From positions 62,001 to 126,000 of the forward strand of contig CAZQNQ010000011.1 of the NCBI GenBank assembly GCA_964594985.1: DNA of 64,000 bases, given 5' to 3'. The translations under genes were made by a program, and so were the position numbers. The notes under the pieces are model-generated. The model was not told the DNA's origin. It searched no databases and saw only the letters and a list, made by a program, of their open reading frames with translations. Below, one piece after another: positions 41,677 to 50,300 of this stretch. The stretch comes from JADLHS01 sp964594985 (GTDB lineage Bacteria > Verrucomicrobiota > Verrucomicrobiia > Limisphaerales > JADLHS01). Numbering within the stretch: position 1 is the stretch's first letter; each line of letters opens with the position of its first letter.

Positions 41677-42804
41677 TCAGGATTCCATGATCGCCACCAC
41701 CGCGCGGGTCAGGATCGCCGCTTCCGCTGGCGTGCCGATGGTGATGCGCAGGTACTCGCTGACCTCCGGCGCGCTGAACCAGCGGACGAGAATCTTTCGC
41801 TCCCGGAGTTTTTGCAGCCAGTCTTTCGCGGGAAAGAGCGGCGGCTGGGCGAGGATGAAGTTCGTCTGGCTCGGCAGCACACGGAAGCCGAGCTTCGTCA
41901 GATCGCGGCTCAACTTCTCGCGGGTGGCGATGATCTTGCGGAAGTTCGCCCGGTAATAATCCAGATGGTCGAGCGTGGCGGCGGCGGCGATCTGGCCGAG
42001 GCCGTTCACGTTGTAGCTGTCGCGCATCTTGTGCAGCGCCGCGATCAATTCAGGATGACCGACAAAATAACCGACGCGCTGAAAGCAAAGCGAGTAAGCC
42101 TTGGAGAACGTGCGCGCCACGAGGACATGCGGATGCTTCAGCGCCAACTTCAGGGCGTTGTCGTCCGCGAAGTCCACGTAGGCTTCGTCCAGGATCACTA
42201 CTCCACGCTGCGCCCGGCACAACTGTTCCAACTCACTCGTCGCATAACCGCGACCGCTTGGAGCGTTGGGGGTCGTGACCAGAGTGAGTGCGGCCTTAAA
42301 ATCCCATTTCCGGTCACGCCTGAGCCTGGCGATGCTCGGCAGACTAAAATCTTTTTCCAACGCCACGGCGTTCTTGACCGCGCCATGCGTGTCCGCCAGC
42401 ACGGGATAAAGCGAATAGCTCGGTGTGAAATATTGGACGAGCGTACGCGCATCGCGCGACTTCAGACCAGAGACTTTAGACTTCAGACCTGGCTCGGTGA
42501 ATGTCCGCACCGCCAGCGCCAGCACTTCATCCGAGCCGTTGCCCACGATGATGTTTTCCGGCTGGCAACGATGCAGCTTCGCAAGCTTGAAACGCAGATT
42601 TTCCGCGGTGGGATTGGGGTAAAGCCGCAGTCGCTCATCCACCGCAGCCTGCGTTGTCTTCAAGACCCGCGGCGCCGGTGGATACGGATTTTCGTTCGTG
42701 TTGAGTTTGATGAGTCCTTTGATCTTCGGTTGCTCCCCGGGCACGTACGCGTGCAGTTCCCGCACGAGCGGACGGATCATTTTTTTTGTCGGCAACGATG
42801 ACAT
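41677..42804 (-). CDS. hisC: Histidinol-phosphate aminotransferase
   Basis: PLP enzyme of histidine synthesis, 375 aa. N-terminal LIKLNTNENPYPP, IVGNGSDEVL, YFTPSYSLYP, DEAYVDFA, and the PLP lysine in ARTFSKAYSL. A 14-residue insert (GLKSKVSGLKSRDA, 42452-42493) breaks the normal EPG...VQYFTPSY stretch; it is encoded by a 7-bp-period array. I use the ATG at 42804; one three codons earlier is possible. It stands alone, not in a his operon. Confidence 0.94.
   Translation of the reverse strand: MSSLPTKKMIRPLVRELHAYVPGEQPKIKGLIKLNTNENPYPPAPRVLKTTQAAVDERLRLYPNPTAENLRFKLAKLHRCQPENIIVGNGSDEVLALAVRTFTEPGLKSKVSGLKSRDARTLVQYFTPSYSLYPVLADTHGAVKNAVALEKDFSLPSIARLRRDRKWDFKAALTLVTTPNAPSGRGYATSELEQLCRAQRGVVILDEAYVDFADDNALKLALKHPHVLVARTFSKAYSLCFQRVGYFVGHPELIAALHKMRDSYNVNGLGQIAAAATLDHLDYYRANFRKIIATREKLSRDLTKLGFRVLPSQTNFILAQPPLFPAKDWLQKLRERKILVRWFSAPEVSEYLRITIGTPAEAAILTRAVVAIMES
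42452..42493. repeat. ACTTCAG heptamer array inside hisC
   Basis: Period-7 units ACTTCAG ACCAGAG then ACTTTAG ACTTCAG, about 42 bp in all, in frame with hisC. Confidence 0.82.
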
Positions 42805-42984
42805 CGCAGGCATTTCACAAAAAAATTTCCGCCAAGTCGAGTTCGTCGCGCGTTGACGCATGATGGAAAACAGAAAAAAACATTTGCATGTCGTCACTGC
42901 TTTCACATACAACCCAAGTTGTCCCGGCGCAGTGGCAAACAATTTACCTGAGAACACTGAGCCTAAAAACCTACACAACTGATC

Positions 42985-42997
42985 GGAGGTGAGTGCA
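42985..42997 (+). promoter_or_regulatory. Ribosome binding site of the Lys/Ala peptide gene
   Basis: GGAGG at 42985-42989, 8 nt before the GTG at 42998. The spacing picks this GTG over the earlier in-frame GTG at 42989, which overlaps the site itself. Confidence 0.75.
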
Positions 42998-43045
42998 GTG
43001 GCAGCCAAGAAAAAAGCTAAAAAAGCAGCAAAGAAAAAGAAGTAG
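42998..43045 (+). CDS. 15-residue Lys/Ala-only peptide
   Basis: Reads MAAKKKAKKAAKKKK and stops at TAG; 10 Lys and 4 Ala after the initiator. An ideal GGAGG site lies 8 nt upstream of the GTG, and a strong terminator begins 13 bp after the stop, so it looks like a short single-gene transcript. The start is GTG; the alternative GTG at 42989 would add three residues. The composition recalls the tails of histone-H1-like and chlamydial Hc1 proteins, so nucleic-acid binding is likely, but no function is known. It is too short for usual gene finders. It is not a decayed end of a larger gene: the upstream sequence is not coding-like. Confidence 0.55.
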   Translation: MAAKKKAKKAAKKKK

Positions 43046-43057
43046 TCCGATGATTCA

Positions 43058-43109
43058 ACCGGGATGGAAAGCCTGGTTCGCTAGACAGGCTTCCCATCCT
43101 GGTTTTTTA
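43058..43109 (+). terminator. Strong Rho-independent terminator after the Lys/Ala peptide
   Basis: An 18-pair stem (43058-43075 with 43086-43103) with one A-C mismatch and one G-T pair, 10-nt loop, then a T6 run ending near 43108. It separates the peptide gene from the exonuclease gene, which starts 35 bp later. Confidence 0.9.
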
Positions 43110-43143
43110 TTTTCCCCGTTCCCACCCGTTTCCCGTTCCCATC

Positions 43144-43863
43144 ATGGCCAAACTAGTTTTCGACATCGAAACCTCCGCGCAGCCGTTGGAGAACTTTGAC
43201 GAAGTCCAACAAGAGTATCTCCTCCGCGAAGCCGAAAAGATCCCCGACGAAATCCAACGCGCCGCCAAGCGCGAAGAGATTCAGCGGATGTTCGCGCTGT
43301 GGCCGTTCACCGGTCAGGTCGTCTGCATCGCGATGCTCAACGCCGATTCCCAACGCGGGCAGGTGCTCTACACGGCGGATGATTTCGAGGAAGACGCCGT
43401 GGAAGGCGGTCCTGTGGAATTCATGCCGTGCGAGGATGAATTCGCATTGCTCGCCGCCTTCTGGGATGTGGCCAAGCATTACGACGAGATCGTGACCTTC
43501 AACGGGCGCGGCTTTGATGTGCCGTTCCTTTACCTGCGCTCGGCGGCGCTTAATGTGCCGATCACCAAGAAAAACTGGCTCGGCTACCGCTATGCCACCG
43601 AGCCGCATTGTGATCTGGCGGAACAATTTACGTTCTACAACGTCAGCGGGCGCGAGGGTGCGGCGCGGAAGTTCAATCTGGATTTTTACTGCAAGGCGTT
43701 CGGCATTGATTCGCCCAAGGCGCATGGCGTGACCGGCATGGATGTGACCACGCTGATGGCGGCGGGCAAGTTCCGGGAGATCGCCGAATACTGCCTGCGC
43801 GATGTCCGCGCCACGGTGGAGCTTTACCGCGTGTGGAAAGAACGGCTGGCCGGCATCAAGTGA
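43144..43863 (+). CDS. DEDD-family 3'-5' exonuclease (RNase H-like fold)
   Basis: 239 aa, of the PolB-type proofreading exonuclease-like group found as a stand-alone protein. Acidic motifs: ExoI FDIETSA (Asp7, Glu9), ExoII FNGRGFDVPFL, ExoIII YCLRDVRATVELY. ATG at 43144. Its last codon overlaps the GTG of the next gene (GTGA), so translation is coupled. Confidence 0.92.
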   Translation: MAKLVFDIETSAQPLENFDEVQQEYLLREAEKIPDEIQRAAKREEIQRMFALWPFTGQVVCIAMLNADSQRGQVLYTADDFEEDAVEGGPVEFMPCEDEFALLAAFWDVAKHYDEIVTFNGRGFDVPFLYLRSAALNVPITKKNWLGYRYATEPHCDLAEQFTFYNVSGREGAARKFNLDFYCKAFGIDSPKAHGVTGMDVTTLMAAGKFREIAEYCLRDVRATVELYRVWKERLAGIK

Positions 43864-44567
43864 ACTCCGCACTCCGCACTCCGCACTCCGCCCTCGGGCT
43901 GACGCTCGTCTGTTTTGCGCTTAAAGAAGAGGCGGGGCCGTTTCGGAAGCTGATGGCCGGGCGAAGCGATGTTTCCATTCTCATCACCGGTATCGGACGC
44001 GCGAATTCAGAGCGCACGGTGCGGGAATTTATGCGAACCAACACCCCAAGCCGGGTCTTCACGTGCGGCTTCGCCGGCGGGCTTGATCCCAAACTCAAGG
44101 TTGGTGACGTGGTTTTTGCGATGCCCCTCACCCCGTCCGACGGGGAGAGGGTGTCCGGCAGGACGACGGGGGAGGGGTTGGCTGCGCAACTTCGCGCGGC
44201 GGGGGCGTGCCCGGCGACCTTCACCTGCGTGGATCGCATCGCCACCACCGCCTTCGAGAAACAGATGCTCCGCGCGAACACGCAAGCCGATGCCGTGGAA
44301 ATGGAGTCGGAAGCGATTCATGCGGTTTGTCAGGAGCGGGGGATTCCCTGTGCCACCGTGCGCGTGATTTCCGACACTGCACACGAAGACCTGCCGCTGG
44401 ATTTCAATCAGCTCTCCAATCCCGACCAGAGTTTGAACTTCGGTAAACTGGCACTCGCCATTGCGAAGTCACCCGGGAAAATTCCTGCGTTATTACGGTT
44501 GCAGAAGATTACCAGCCTCGCCGCCCAGCGATTGGCTGCAACACTTTCCCAGATCATCGGACCGTAA
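43860..44567 (+). CDS. Nucleoside phosphorylase family protein
   Basis: 235 aa, PNP/MTA-SAH nucleosidase superfamily (similar to futalosine and hopanoid-associated phosphorylases). Features: VCFALKEEAGPFRKL, ITGIGRANSE, CGFAGGLDPKLKVGDVV, the acidic VEMESEAIHAVC (substrate loop) and RVISDTAHEDLP. The start is the GTG overlapping the exonuclease stop; the first residues (NSALRTPHSALG) come from an ACTCCGC heptamer array. About 18 residues (LTPSDGERVSGRTTGEG) come from a CTCTCCCC-type repeat placed between VVFAMP and LAAQL. Substrate not assignable. It overlaps the OsmC gene end by 14 bp. Confidence 0.9.
   Translation: MNSALRTPHSALGLTLVCFALKEEAGPFRKLMAGRSDVSILITGIGRANSERTVREFMRTNTPSRVFTCGFAGGLDPKLKVGDVVFAMPLTPSDGERVSGRTTGEGLAAQLRAAGACPATFTCVDRIATTAFEKQMLRANTQADAVEMESEAIHAVCQERGIPCATVRVISDTAHEDLPLDFNQLSNPDQSLNFGKLALAIAKSPGKIPALLRLQKITSLAAQRLAATLSQIIGP
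43864..43893. repeat. ACTCCGC heptamer array at the start of the phosphorylase gene
   Basis: ACTCCGC repeated three to four times with a changed last unit, directly after the GTGA overlap. It encodes the N-terminal SALRTPHSAL string. Confidence 0.88.
44124..44177. repeat. CTCTCCCC/GGGGAGAG repeat, copy 4, inside a gene
   Basis: CCCCTCACCCCGTCCGACGG then GGAGAGGG and a GGACGACGGGGGAGGGG end, 54 bp or 18 codons. The protein it encodes (LTPSDGERV) is the same string the copy at 15943 gives when read on the minus strand. Confidence 0.85.
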
Positions 44568-45009
44568 TAGTCGTCTTGACCGAGTTGGCAATGAAGCATT
44601 GCTCGTGGGCAAGATGGTGCAGATGAACTTCATCTTCAGGAGCAGGAAGCTTCTCTCCGCTGTAGATGATCTTGGGATTGAGCGTGACAGAACCGACCCA
44701 AGCCGCGCCTTTCTCGTTCTTGCTCATCAAGCCGACCGCTTCGTCTTCATAGCTATCCACTTGGAATCCCTGCTTCGAAGCGAGGTATAAGAACGTGAGC
44801 ATGTGGCAGCTAGAGATTGAAGCGACATAGGCTTCCTCTGGATCAACATGGGCTGGATTCGAATACGGCGCAGGCACAACCGACGGCGATGGCGAAGCCG
44901 GAATGGTCAGCCCACCATCGAACGTCCAGCTATGTTCGCGGGAATACTTGCCCTTGATAAAATCCGGGCTAGTTCGCTTCCAACTGATGGTGGCTTTGTG
45001 TTCGGACAT
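44554..45009 (-). CDS. OsmC family peroxiredoxin-like protein
   Basis: 151 aa, OsmC/Ohr superfamily thiol peroxidase. The resolving/peroxidatic residues expected are Cys68 (ISSCHMLTFLYLA) and Cys138 (EQCFIANSV); Arg/Glu partners are plausible in the N-terminal half. PEEAYVASISSCHML is typical of the OsmC group rather than Ohr. ATG at 45009. Probably organic hydroperoxide or stress defence. Confidence 0.9.
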   Translation of the reverse strand: MSEHKATISWKRTSPDFIKGKYSREHSWTFDGGLTIPASPSPSVVPAPYSNPAHVDPEEAYVASISSCHMLTFLYLASKQGFQVDSYEDEAVGLMSKNEKGAAWVGSVTLNPKIIYSGEKLPAPEDEVHLHHLAHEQCFIANSVKTTITVR

Positions 45010-45054
45010 ATGAACGAGGCATTAGTTTTTTCTGCAACACGATTGGTTGCAGCG

Positions 45055-45486
45055 TTAGAGCACCCGAACTGGAAACTGTAATGTAACCTTCTCAAGCTCA
45101 CGAATAGATGCTCCCAACTGCGACTGGTCAAACTGCAACTTGAAGTGAAGCCGATTGCCAATGCCTGGCTGATCTGCCACTTCTCCGATCAACTCAATGT
45201 GGCCCTTACCATCACCCGTCAATCGCAAGCACAGTTGCCCTTCCAAAGTCGAGAACTCAGCCGCACCCTCCAGCGCGTCGTAGAGTGGTCGAAGCTGAGT
45301 AAGGAACGCAGCCAACTCGCTGGTAACAATCGCGGCATCAACACAGCCACGAAATCCGCCAACAAAAACCCTTATTTGCGAGGTCAGCCAATTGTCGTCG
45401 TAATACTCGCCAACGGGTGCGCGCGCATATCGTAGGACTTCGATTTCGATACGCTCATGCTCTGATTGGCCGAACGAAAGGATCAT
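45055..45486 (-). CDS. WapI-like immunity-family protein (putative)
   Basis: 143 aa, no signal or membrane segment. The pattern TSELAAFLTQLRPLYDALEG then AAEFSTLEGQLCLRL and GDGKGHIELIGEVADQPG, ending with a DQSQLGASIRELEKV helix, resembles WapI-type immunity proteins. No toxin gene is adjacent; zwf lies directly upstream (17 bp). ATG at 45486; the longer frame overlaps zwf and is not used. The family call is a resemblance only. Confidence 0.65.
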   Translation of the reverse strand: MILSFGQSEHERIEIEVLRYARAPVGEYYDDNWLTSQIRVFVGGFRGCVDAAIVTSELAAFLTQLRPLYDALEGAAEFSTLEGQLCLRLTGDGKGHIELIGEVADQPGIGNRLHFKLQFDQSQLGASIRELEKVTLQFPVRVL

Positions 45487-45503
45487 GCGTGGCGAGTGGA
45501 TAA

Positions 45504-47060
45504 TTACTTTATCGGCTGCGGATCGCGCCAGACGTGGCCGCTTTGCGCGAGCAATTCTTCCGCGGCAATCGGACCCCAGGTGCCAGCGGCGTAGAATTCG
45601 CGGTTCGAGAGCGGTTTGCCTTCCCAACCTTGCCGGATGGAATCCACGATCTGCCATGCGGTTTCCACTTCATCGCGACGGATAAAGAGCGTGGCGTCGC
45701 CCGCGACGGCTTCGAGCAACAGGCGTTCGTAAGCTTCAGGCGTGTAGGCGCCGAACTCGGAATCGTAACTGAAGTGCATCCGCACCGGGCGCATGCCGAC
45801 CTGGGCGCCGGGCACTTTGCCGTTGAAGCGAAGCGTGATGCCTTCGTTCGGTTGCAGGCGCAACGTGAGCGAGTTCGGATCGAGCGTGTTCCCACACGCG
45901 GCGGCAAAGAGCACGTTGGGCGTGGGACGAAACTGGATGCGCACCTCGCTCGCACCGAGCGGGAGGCATTTGCCGGTGCGGAGGTAGAACGGCACGCCGC
46001 TCCAGCGCCAGTTATCAATGAACATCTTCGCGGCCACGTAAGTTTCCACGTTGGAATCCGGCTTCACTTTGACTTCCTGCCGGTAACCGACCTGCGGTTG
46101 CCCATCCAGCACCCCGGCGAAGTATTGGCCGCGCACGACTTGTTTGGCCACGCTCTCGACCGTGAACGGCCGGATGGATTTGAGCAGCTTGACCTTCTCA
46201 TCGCGGATGGCTTCGGCTTCCAGTGAAACGGGCGGCTCCATGGCGACCAACGACAACACCTGTAGCATGTGATTCTGGAGCATGTCGCGCATCGCGCCGG
46301 ATTCCTCGTAATACCCGCCGCGCGTGCCGACCGCGTGTTTCTCGCTGACGGTGATCTGGACGTTATCCACGGATTCGCGACTCCAGAGCCGCTCGAAGAT
46401 CGAGTTGGAGAAGCGGAACATCAAAATGTTCTGCACCGTTTCCTTGCCGAGATAATGGTCAATGCGGAAGACCTGCGATTCGTGCGCATAACGGGTCAAC
46501 TCGCTGTTGAGTGCGTGCGCCGAGGCGAGATCGTGACCGAACGGTTTTTCCACGACGATGCGTTGCCAGCCCCCACCGTGTCCCGGCGGCTTGAGCAAAC
46601 CGGTGGCGTGCAGGTTTTCCACGGCGTCGCCGAACTGACTGGGCGAAATGGCGAGGTAGAACAGAATATTATTCCGCAACTCCGGCACACCGAACGACAC
46701 GAGCCGCTGCTCCAGCTTCTGATAAGCGGTTTTATCAGTGAGGTCGCCCATGCAATAGACAATGTACTCGGCGAACTTGGCCCAGACGGCATCGTCCACC
46801 GGTTTGGTGCGGGAGAACTTGCCGAGCGCCTCGCGCAGTTCCGCGCGGAAGGATTCGTCGGTCTTCTCGCGGCGTGCGAAGCCGATGATGCGGAACGCGG
46901 CCGGGAGTTGGTTCTCCTTGAACAAGTGGTAGAACGCGGGAATCAACTTGCGCGCGGTCAGATCGCCGCTCGCGCCAAAGATGACGATGGAGCAAGGCTC
47001 GACGGCTTTGCGTTGGGTATCCAGGCGGCAATGGCTGGTATTATCAAAATCAACACTCAC
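45504..47060 (-). CDS. zwf: Glucose-6-phosphate dehydrogenase
   Basis: NADP enzyme opening the oxidative pentose-phosphate pathway. Motifs: VIFGASGDLTARKLIPAFYHL, VVEKPFGHDLASA, the active-site FRIDHYLGKETVQN, and the C-terminal GTWGPIAAEELL. The start is uncertain. I use the GTG at 47060 (VSVDFDNTSHCRLDTQRKA, about 518 aa, close to normal); ATGs at 47132, 47141 and 47162 would add up to 34 residues of unfamily-like sequence. It is divergent from the DUF748 gene. Confidence 0.95.
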   Translation of the reverse strand: MSVDFDNTSHCRLDTQRKAVEPCSIVIFGASGDLTARKLIPAFYHLFKENQLPAAFRIIGFARREKTDESFRAELREALGKFSRTKPVDDAVWAKFAEYIVYCMGDLTDKTAYQKLEQRLVSFGVPELRNNILFYLAISPSQFGDAVENLHATGLLKPPGHGGGWQRIVVEKPFGHDLASAHALNSELTRYAHESQVFRIDHYLGKETVQNILMFRFSNSIFERLWSRESVDNVQITVSEKHAVGTRGGYYEESGAMRDMLQNHMLQVLSLVAMEPPVSLEAEAIRDEKVKLLKSIRPFTVESVAKQVVRGQYFAGVLDGQPQVGYRQEVKVKPDSNVETYVAAKMFIDNWRWSGVPFYLRTGKCLPLGASEVRIQFRPTPNVLFAAACGNTLDPNSLTLRLQPNEGITLRFNGKVPGAQVGMRPVRMHFSYDSEFGAYTPEAYERLLLEAVAGDATLFIRRDEVETAWQIVDSIRQGWEGKPLSNREFYAAGTWGPIAAEELLAQSGHVWRDPQPIK

Positions 47061-47193
47061 AGGCCGGAAGAGTGGCGGAGCGACCGGCAAAAAACAACTC
47101 TGCGAGCAGTTCCATTCATCTTTTCCAGTCATCCTTGCCATGAACCCGGGTGCGGGCAGCATGAGGTTTACCAGAAACAACCGCCATAAGGGT

Positions 47194-47315
47194 GCGACTG
47201 AAAATGCCGTGTACCTTCGGTTCTTACTCTTAATCTTGTTCTTAATCTTAATCGCGGCGGTGGGAGATTAAGAAAAAGATTAAGACCTCATTACTCGGAC
47301 GCCAGTTTCAGTCGC
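47194..47315. repeat. TTAATC palindrome, copy 5 (full length)
   Basis: 122 bp. Outer ends GCGACTGAAA (47194-47203) and TTTCAGTCGC (47306-47315) are a perfect 10-bp inverted repeat. The arms are TTACTC/TTAATC and GATTAAG. It lies between divergent zwf and DUF748 genes, 80 bp before the DUF748 ATG. Confidence 0.92.
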
Positions 47316-47395
47316 CTCCCGCGGAAACCCGGCTTGCGATTTAAGCGATATTCTTTAGCTTGCAGCGAAGACGTAAACCGCGTCGCCCGGCCCGG

Positions 47396-50300
47396 ATGAA
47401 ACAAAAACGCACTCCACTCCTCCAACGCCGCACCCCGGATCCAGTTCCTCCGAAGAAGCGCTGGCGCCGGCGGGTGGCGATCGGCGTGGCGGTTTATGCC
47501 GTCATCGGATTTTTCATCCTGCCCGCCATCATCAAGTGGCAGTTGCGCAAACAGCTTCCGGCGCTGTCGCTGCGGCAGGTGGAAGTGAAACAGGTGCGTA
47601 TGAATCCTTTCGCGCTCTCGCTCACGATCCGTGGGCTGGCCCTGACGGAAACCAACGGCACGCCGTTCGTCGCGTTCGACGAATTTTACGCCAACTTTCA
47701 GCTCTCCTCGATTTTCCGGGGAGCGTGGACCTTCGATGAAATCCGGCTCGTCCACCCAACAGCCAAGCTCGTCCGCTTTGCCGCCGGCAATTTTAACTTC
47801 TCGAATCTGCTCAGCACCAACCCACCCACCACCAATCCCCCCAGCGCCCCGCCCTCGCTCCTGATCCAAAATCTGGTTGTCACGAATGCGCTGGTCACGG
47901 TCACCGATGAAATGACCGAACCCGACTTCCACACGACCTACGGGCCGATCAATGTGGACATGACGGATTTCACCACGCATCGTGATGATGAAGAACCTTA
48001 CAGCATCATCGCTACCACCACCGAGGGAGAAACCTTCGCCTGGTCGGGGCGTTTCTCGTTACGCCAGCTCCGGTCGCGGGGGCAGTTCAAACTTAGCGGC
48101 ATCCCCCCGCACAAATATGGACCGTACGCCGCGCACTTCACCACGGCGCAAATCCAGCAAGGGACCCTCGACATCGGCGCGACTTATCGCGTGAATCTCG
48201 CGCGGAACCCGGTCGAGCTCGAAGCCACCAACGCCTTCGTGCAGTTGCGTGATCTGGTCGTCAAAGCACCGGAGCGCGATAATGCCTTGCTGGCGCTGGA
48301 ATCCCTCAAGATTGCCAACGCCTCCGCAAGCCTGACCGGGCGGGTGGCCCACGTCAGTCTGATGGAAATCAACGGCGGCTCGACATTCCTCGAACGCGAC
48401 CCCAACGGCCAACCCGTGGCGCTGAGTTATTTGAAGCTGCCCAAGGCGGAAGCCACCCCGCTCGCGACTGCCGCCGCCCAGGCTGCCGCTCCCGCGCTCG
48501 CCGATGTCTGGCAACTGCGGCTGGAGGAACTGATCGTCACCAACTTCAACGTCGCGGTTGAAGATCATTCCACCGTCGGCGTCGCCACGATCGGCCTCGA
48601 CAATCTGGCCGTGAACCTCAAAGGCCTTTCCAGCCAGTCCAACGCGCCGATCGCGCTGACGGTGGGCTTCGACTGGCGCGGCGGCGGCACGGTGCATACG
48701 GACGTCCGCGGCACGGTGCTCCCGCCGGATCTCTCGGCGACCCTGGCCATCAGCAATCTGGCCATCCCGGTCGTGCAACCGTACCTCGCCCAGTTTCTCA
48801 ATCTCGTCATCCACACGGGCGGCTTGAATCTGCATGGCGTCGCCACCTTCAATCCCGCCGCCACGCCACAGGTCCATTTCACCGGCGACTCCAGCGTTAC
48901 CAACTTTGCTTCCTCCGACACCGTGGCCTATCACGAACTGGCCTCCTGGCAAAATCACAGCCTCCGCGGGATTGACTTCGCCCTGAATCCGACCCGGTTG
49001 AGCATTGAAGAAATCAAATTCGTCGGCGCGCGGAACAACATCGTCATCAGTTCCAACGGTCAGGTGAACGTCGTGGCGTTGGCGAAACTGCCCGCCAATA
49101 CCAACGCAGCCGCCACCGCTACCACCAACGCCGCCCCGGCACCCCAGCCGCCACCGGCCGAATTGTTCCCCATCCACGTTGGGGCCGTCGTGCTGGAAAA
49201 CAATTCCTTCCGGGCGGCGGATGATTCGTTGCTGCGCCGGTTTGAAACCCGGGTCGAAGAAATCAACGGCAGCATCCGTGACATCACGCTACCCGGCCTC
49301 AACAAAGCCAGCGTGGACATCCGCGGCAAGGTCACTGCGGTGGCGCCATTCGAGATCACCGGTACTGTGACGCCTGACCCGAACAACCTCTTCGTGGACC
49401 TGAAAGTCGCGTTCACCAACACGGACCTCACCCCGCTCAGTCCCTACACCGAGAAGTTCGTGGGCCGACCGTTGACCCGGGGCAAACTCACGACGGAACT
49501 GGTTTATCACATCGAAAATCGCACCCTGGCCGGAACGAACATCGTGGACCTCGCGCAACTCACACTCGGCGCCCGCGTGCCCAGTCCCGATGCCACTAGC
49601 CTCCCGGTCAAGCTGGCCATCGGCCTGATGAAAGACACCGACGGGCACATCCGGCTGGACCTGCCGGTGTCCGGCAGCCTGGATGATCCGCAATTCAGCA
49701 TCTGGGGGCTGGTGGGCCAGGCGTTGCAAAACATGATCCTGAAAATCGCGGCCTCGCCCTTCTCCCTGCTCGGCGCGTTGGTCGGCGGTGGAGAGGAATT
49801 GCAGTTCGTGGAATTTGATCCGGGCCTGACGCAATTGCCCGACAGTCAGACGAACAAACTGTTCACCCTCGTCGCCGCCCTGAACAAACGCCCGGCCCTG
49901 ACGCTGGAGATCGGCGCGACGTTTGACGCGGTGCTCGACGCGGACGCGCTCGGACGTCAGAAGGTGGCGGAACGCATGAAGACCGCGCGCATCGAGGAAA
50001 TTGTCGCGCGCGGCAAACCCGCCCCGGCCCGGAGCGAATTGCAACTGGATGAAACGGAATACGACCGGCTCCTGCGCAAAGAGTATCGCGCCGCGTTCAA
50101 CACCACCCCCGAACAGGCGCTCTATGACAAACTGGCCGCCGTGCTGGCCGCCACCTCCTTCAGCCCGAACACGCCGGCCCCGCCGCCCAGCCCGACCACC
50201 GATCGCAGCCAGCAGAAAGGCGCCGCCCTTTTGATGGGCATGAACCGGTCGCTGGCCCAGATGGCGGCGGCCTCGCAAAGCGGCAGTGGCGGCACCAACG

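Noticed and set aside
43833..43859. Earlier start for the nucleoside phosphorylase
   Set aside because: It would lie inside the exonuclease gene and lacks a ribosome site; the GTGA overlap is a common coupling arrangement.
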